DNA from: Symmetrospora coprosmae
Lineage: Eukaryota; Basidiomycota; Cystobasidiomycetes; Symmetrosporaceae
Assembly (NCBI GenBank): GCA_008802785.1
Contig: VUYT01000015.1
Location: 186,001 to 250,000 of the forward strand
DNA: 64,000 bases
Direction of reading: 5' to 3'
Part shown: piece after piece, positions 59,347-64,000 of the stretch
Layout of the letters: every line of letters begins with the position of its first letter
Position numbering within the stretch: position 1 is the stretch's first letter
The notes under the pieces: generated by a model
Told to the model about the DNA's origin: nothing
What the model saw: only the letters and a program-made list of their open reading frames with translations
Databases searched by the model: none
Made by a program: the position numbers and the translations under genes

Positions 59347-62300
59347 CTACAGCTCGTCAGGCGAGAGTTCAGAGGCAGAGAGGAAGTCCGTCTCGTACTC
59401 CGATCCGCCAGGCGTCGAGGGGATGACCTCGTCAAAGTAGTGCATGGCAGTCGTGCGGGGCGTCCTGGGTGTGCGCGGCATGCGCGCGCTGTGCCCAGAC
59501 TGCCAGATGAACCAGGCGACAAGACCAGTCCAACCGCACTGGTGCGACGCACCGAGACCCTTGCCGTTATCGGCATGGAAGAACTCGTGGAACAGGACGT
59601 GGTCTCGGAAGTGCGGGTCCTTGTTCATCTTCTCCGAGCCGCCGTTGCATGCACGCACACCCTCGTGGTCGCGCGCAAAGAGGTGGATGATGCGGTGCTG
59701 GATCTCATCGGCAGCGTTGGCCAACGTCATCTGATCGCCGCTGCCAGTCGGGCACTCGACCTTGAAGTCGGCGCCGTAGAACTGGTGGAAGCGCTGCAGC
59801 GACTCGATGAGGAGCGCATTGACGGCCAGCCAGATTGGGCCACGCCAGTTCGAGTTGCCGCCAAACATGCCGCTGTGGCTGTCTCCGGGCCAGTAGTCGA
59901 CGCTGAATCGCTCGCCATTCACATCCATACTGTACGGGTTCTCCTTGTGCGCGCGTGACAGAGAGCGGACACCATAGTCCGAAAGGAACTCCTTCTCGTC
60001 GAGCATCCGCGTGAGCAGCTTGCGCAGTCGGTCCTCGCTACAGAGCGCAAGCAGCTTGCGGTCCGCCTTTCCTTTGCCTATTTGGGGGAACGGGGAATCG
60101 TGTCAGCTTACACTCCCCGTCAGCGAGTCAGATAGATGTGTGCAGAATGACCCACTTCGCATGTTGGCAATGTTGCGGTCAGTGATGTCGCCACGGTTCT
60201 CGATGAACCAGTCCATGCGCTTCTTGAAGCCCTTGAATTTCTTGATGAGGTTCGGCTCGAGGGTGAGCGTAGCATAGAGGGGGATGAGGCCGACGAGCGA
60301 TCGGACGGGGAGCTGCTTCGAGTTGCCCTCGCCCCAGGAGATGGCATCGTAGTAGAAGCCATCTTCGTCGTTCCAGAGCGACTCCTCCGATGAGCCGCCC
60401 GCTTTGAAAGTCATGGCGTCCGAGATGAAGAGGAAGTGCTCAAAAAACTTGGACGCAATGTCTTCGTACGTCGAGTTGTGCTTGGCGAGCTCGAGTGCCA
60501 TGTTGAGCATGTTGAGGCAGTAGAAGGCCATCCAGGCGGTTCCATCGGCCTGGCGCAAGTTTCCTCCTGGAGTGAGGAACAAGCAGAGTTGTCAGACGAT
60601 TGTGCCAACAAGGTACATCGAATCACATGCATTTCAGCACTCACCAGTCGGAAGAGGCTCGGATCGGTTGAAGAGACCAATGTTGTCGAGACCGAGGAAG
60701 CCTCCCTCAAAGACGTTGTTGCCTCCTGCATCCTTGCGGTTCACCCACCAGGTGAAGTTCATGAGGAGCTTCTGGAAGACCTTCTCCAGGAAGCCAAGGT
60801 CTTCGCGGCCATACATCTTCCGCTCGATCTTGAAGACTCGGAAAGTAGCCCAAGCGTGGACAGGCGGGTTGACGTCAGAGTAGCTGGCAACCAGGCGAGG
60901 GATGAGTCAGCAGTTTTCAGCTAGCTGGGCTGAAGCTTGTCGGTCGCACTCACTTCCACTCGTAAGCGGGCAGCGCTCCGTCCGGCTTCATGTACCACTC
61001 CCGGACCATGAGCATGAGCTGGTTCTTGGCATATGCCGGATCGACCATCGCGAGGGGAAGACAGTGGAAAGCCGTATCCCAAGCAGCAAAGAAGGGGTAC
61101 TCCCACTTGTCTGGCATAGACAGAATGTCCTCGCAGTGAAGGTGTCGCCAGTCCTAGGAACGGGCGAGCATACATCAGTCTCCATAAGTCGCAATCTCTA
61201 TGAGGCGAATCATCAAATAAGCTCACCCTGTTCCTAATGAACTGACGCTCAGGCGGCGGAGGCGGCTGTCCGGGGTCTCCCTGGAGCCACTCCTTCTGGA
61301 TGAAGTAGTAGAACTGCTTGTTCCAGAGCATGCCAGCCAGAGCTTGTCGCATAATGTTGCGCAGGTCATCCGTGAGATTGCCCGAGTTGAAGCGGCTGTA
61401 GAACTCATCGGCATCGAGTCGGCGCTCCTGGATGACCTCGTCAAACATTTCCTCGTCGTAGCAGGCCTCGTCCTCGTGCTCATCCTTGTCGGTGAGCTTG
61501 AGTCGAACGACGCAGCACCCGCCATTGGCAGGAACCTGCTTGAATGTGTAGTGCGCACCGAACTTGGTGCCCTCCTTGTCCGGGTTGACAAAGTCTGGCC
61601 ATTTGGGCGTAGGCGGCTGCGGTGCGGTAGCGGCGGGCTGACCGTCCATGTCGATTCTCGCCTTGGGAGTGGTCGGGCTCGGGTCGGTCGGCGGCTTCTC
61701 CACATCCGTGCGAGCGGGGTCCATGTCGTCTCCGCCGACCTTGCCTTCCGGCTTGGCCTCCTCTGCGACAGGCGCGATGATCTCGCCATTGTCAGGCTGC
61801 TCGGACTTGGGCAAGGGCGGCCGGTGACTCATGATGATGTGGTCGTGGAAGGCATCCTTGACGTACGGGACCTGGTTCTGGCCGCCGTACAGGCGCTGGA
61901 AGTTGGTGTCGTTGTGCGTGAAGAGCATTTCCGGGGCGACGCTCTCCTCGGTGACGATCGGCTGCTGAGGACCACCTGCTGATCCCCGTGCGCCACGCTT
62001 GATGGGCTCGATAGGACCTGGCGACTCGTTGAGGTGGCAGTACATGCGACCAAGAGTGGCATGGTCGATCTGGACCGTGGTGTCGTTCTTCGCCTTCATG
62101 TTGGGCATGTCCTTGCCGGTCGGGCGCTCCTTCGGCCACGACCAGGTATTGCGGAACCAGAGCTGAGGCACGATGTGCAAGTCGGCAGGCTCGGGCCCCC
62201 GATTGTAGGCAGTGATGCGGATGGACATGCCGTCGACATTGTCTTCGTCTTTGGCGTACTGTGGGGAGCGCGAAAGGAGAAGAGCGGGTCGGTACGAGAC

Positions 62301-64000
62301 TCTGTAGCGCAGAGCAGCATGGCAGAGGCAGGCGCGGGCGTACCTCGACAAAGATGTCCCAGTACTTGTCATCGTCGAAGGCATCAGTGTCGGTGATCTC
62401 GTACTCGACGACATCCCTCGACCTCTGGGAGGACTCGCGAACAAGCTCCTCGTAAGGGTAAGGACGCTGGGGATACTTGTACAGATACTTCATGTACGAG
62501 TGAGTAGGGGTCGAGTCGAGGTAGTAGTACAGCTCCTTGACATCCTCGCCGTGGTTGCCTGTGTGCACGGGACCGCTTGTTTAGCTTGCTTAGAAGCCCG
62601 GCAAGAGCTTCGAATGAACAGCACCCACCCTGGTGACCAGTGGTACCGAACATCCTCTCCTTGAGAATGGGGTCTTTGCCGTTCCACAGCGCGAGACCAA
62701 AGCATAGGCGCTGGTGGTTGTCGGACACACCGGCGAGACCATCCTCGCCCCATCGGTACGCCCTGGACCTGGCGTGCTCGTGCGGGAAGTGGGTCCATGC
62801 ATCGCCGTTGGCCGAGTAGTCCTCGCGGACGGTGGCCTGCAGTGATGCACCATATCACATCAACACGCAAGACGGGACCCCGGGATTGCCGTGTGACGCG
62901 GGGTAGAGAGGCGTGGTGATCGGCGGGTCGGAAAGTTGAGGTGGAGGAGCGCCAGATCCGGGAGGGACGATACAGACAGCGGACGCAGTGGCAGAGCAGG
63001 GACAGGCAGGCGACACAGACGACGCGTATGAGAGGAAGGGGCATGGCAATGATGCCATCAGCGGTGTTCCTGCTGCTGGTTGTCGTCCTCGCATTCCGCC
63101 AGGCACAGGGCAGGGCAGGTGCAGGGCAAGGCGAGCGAAGAAAGGGGCTAAAAAGCACGCACCCACTGCCTCTCGGAGAGGTAAGGACCCCATCGCTTCC
63201 AGTGCCTCGTCTTTTCCTCTGCCTCGAGCAGCCTCGTCTCTTCGAATGACTTTTCCTCCTCGAACGGGTTCCTCTGCTCCTTCTGGCCCGGGGTTGGGAA
63301 AGGTCGCATGTTCTCCTTGTCGCGCTTGGACGAGTTGATGCTCGAGTTGCCCGTGTTGCTCCGCTGGTGGTTGCGGTGGCTCTCGCCGCGCACGGGCTGG
63401 CTGCCGTGGATGTCGAACGAGTGCTGCGTGGGTGCAGCCTTCTTCTTGCTGCCGTTCTGTCCAGCCGCCATGTTGCCGTTCTGGTGGTGCTGGTAGTGTG
63501 GAGCCGAGCTGGCAAAATCGCCCCCGGTGGCCGTGCCTGAGGACGAGATGGTCGAGGTCGACGATGACGACGAGACCTGCTCGTCGCGGGCAGAGTGACG
63601 GCCGCCCTTGAATGCCTTCTGCGGTGAGGTAGCACGCGACTCTGCCTCGGTGTCGAGGCCCTTGCCATCGTCCTCTCCTTCGTATCCGCGCTCCTCCTCG
63701 TCGTCCTCGCCATCCGAGACGACGGCCGACTGCGACGGGCTCGTGCCGGCGTTCTGGCGGGCTACAGGAGGGCGGGCAGACGTGCCAGCGCTGCCAGCCT
63801 TGACGGTGCCACTCCGCTTGACCGTCACTGGAGCTGGACCATCCTCCTTGGGAGGTGTGCCCAAGGGAGTCACATTCAGGCTGCCCGTCGCGCCCAGCGC
63901 AGGGCGGCTTCGCGTCTGGCCGGGAATCCCGATGCTCAGGGTGTCGCTGCCCCGTCGCTTGCTGATGGGCTCACCACCAGGAGCAGCTCCAGTGGGCGTG
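59347..64000 (-). CDS. GH63-like glycosidase (yeast YMR196W type), N terminus outside window
   Basis: The product belongs to the (alpha/alpha)6 glycosidases of clan GH63. It resembles the cytosolic fungal branch typified by S. cerevisiae YMR196W, not ER glucosidase I. The frame is open to the right edge, so the start is missing. An N-terminal Ser/Pro-rich part ends near [15 protein letters not shown], then [52 protein letters not shown] and [11 protein letters not shown]. The catalytic barrel has [39 protein letters not shown] (family Asp), [33 protein letters not shown] and [19 protein letters not shown] followed by TGLVAW (family Glu). At least eight short introns are needed. A Pro/Asp-rich insert near 61560-61800 interrupts the N-terminal beta domain. 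The substrate is unknown. There is no signal peptide in the visible part. Confidence 0.88.

Overview
The window is nuclear DNA from a fungus, almost certainly a basidiomycete. It is GC-rich, with short introns (about 40-150 bases, GT-AG) in nearly every gene, intergenic gaps of a few hundred bases, and fungal-only families: class IV chitin synthase, mitofissin, PMP3 and Zrg17-type transporter. I cannot fix the class. The very intron-dense thioredoxin gene and a GDP-mannose dehydratase would fit Pucciniomycotina or Ustilaginomycotina. I see no bacterial, phage, CRISPR or rRNA sequence. Layout, left to right: PEX5 (peroxisomal import receptor, -); hydroxyacid-oxoacid transhydrogenase (+); a 1.5 kb stretch with no convincing gene; an F-box-like protein (+); COG8 (+); a small unknown protein (-); GDP-mannose 4,6-dehydratase (-); the fork-protection factor TOF1/Swi1/Timeless (-), divergent from a class IV chitin synthase (+), which converges on calnexin (-). 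A 2.2 kb gap follows, holding an inverted pair of short repeats, one with a tRNA-His-like head. Then come phosphomannose isomerase (+), NHP2 (+), two adjacent paralogous BTB-like proteins with Arg/Ser-rich tails (-, -), a mitofissin (Atg44, +), a large disordered protein (-), thioredoxin (+), a cytochrome b561 membrane protein (+), COG2 (-), a four-exon PMP3 gene (+), a Zrg17-type zinc transporter with a His-rich tail (-), and a GH63-like glycosidase (-) running off the right edge. Many of the genes serve the secretory pathway and cell surface. COG2 and COG8 belong to one Golgi tethering complex. Calnexin handles glycoprotein folding. Phosphomannose isomerase and GDP-mannose dehydratase are steps 1 and 4 of the route from fructose-6-phosphate towards GDP-fucose. 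Chitin synthase builds the wall, and Zrg17-type carriers supply ER/Golgi zinc. Fungal gene order usually carries no operon logic, so this is a thematic coincidence unless conserved elsewhere. Mitofissin and PMP3 are split into exons too short to stand out as open reading frames; I assembled both by hand with consistent splice phases. Coordinates for spliced genes run from start codon to stop codon and include introns. Exon boundaries are my own reading of GT/AG sites, without transcript evidence.
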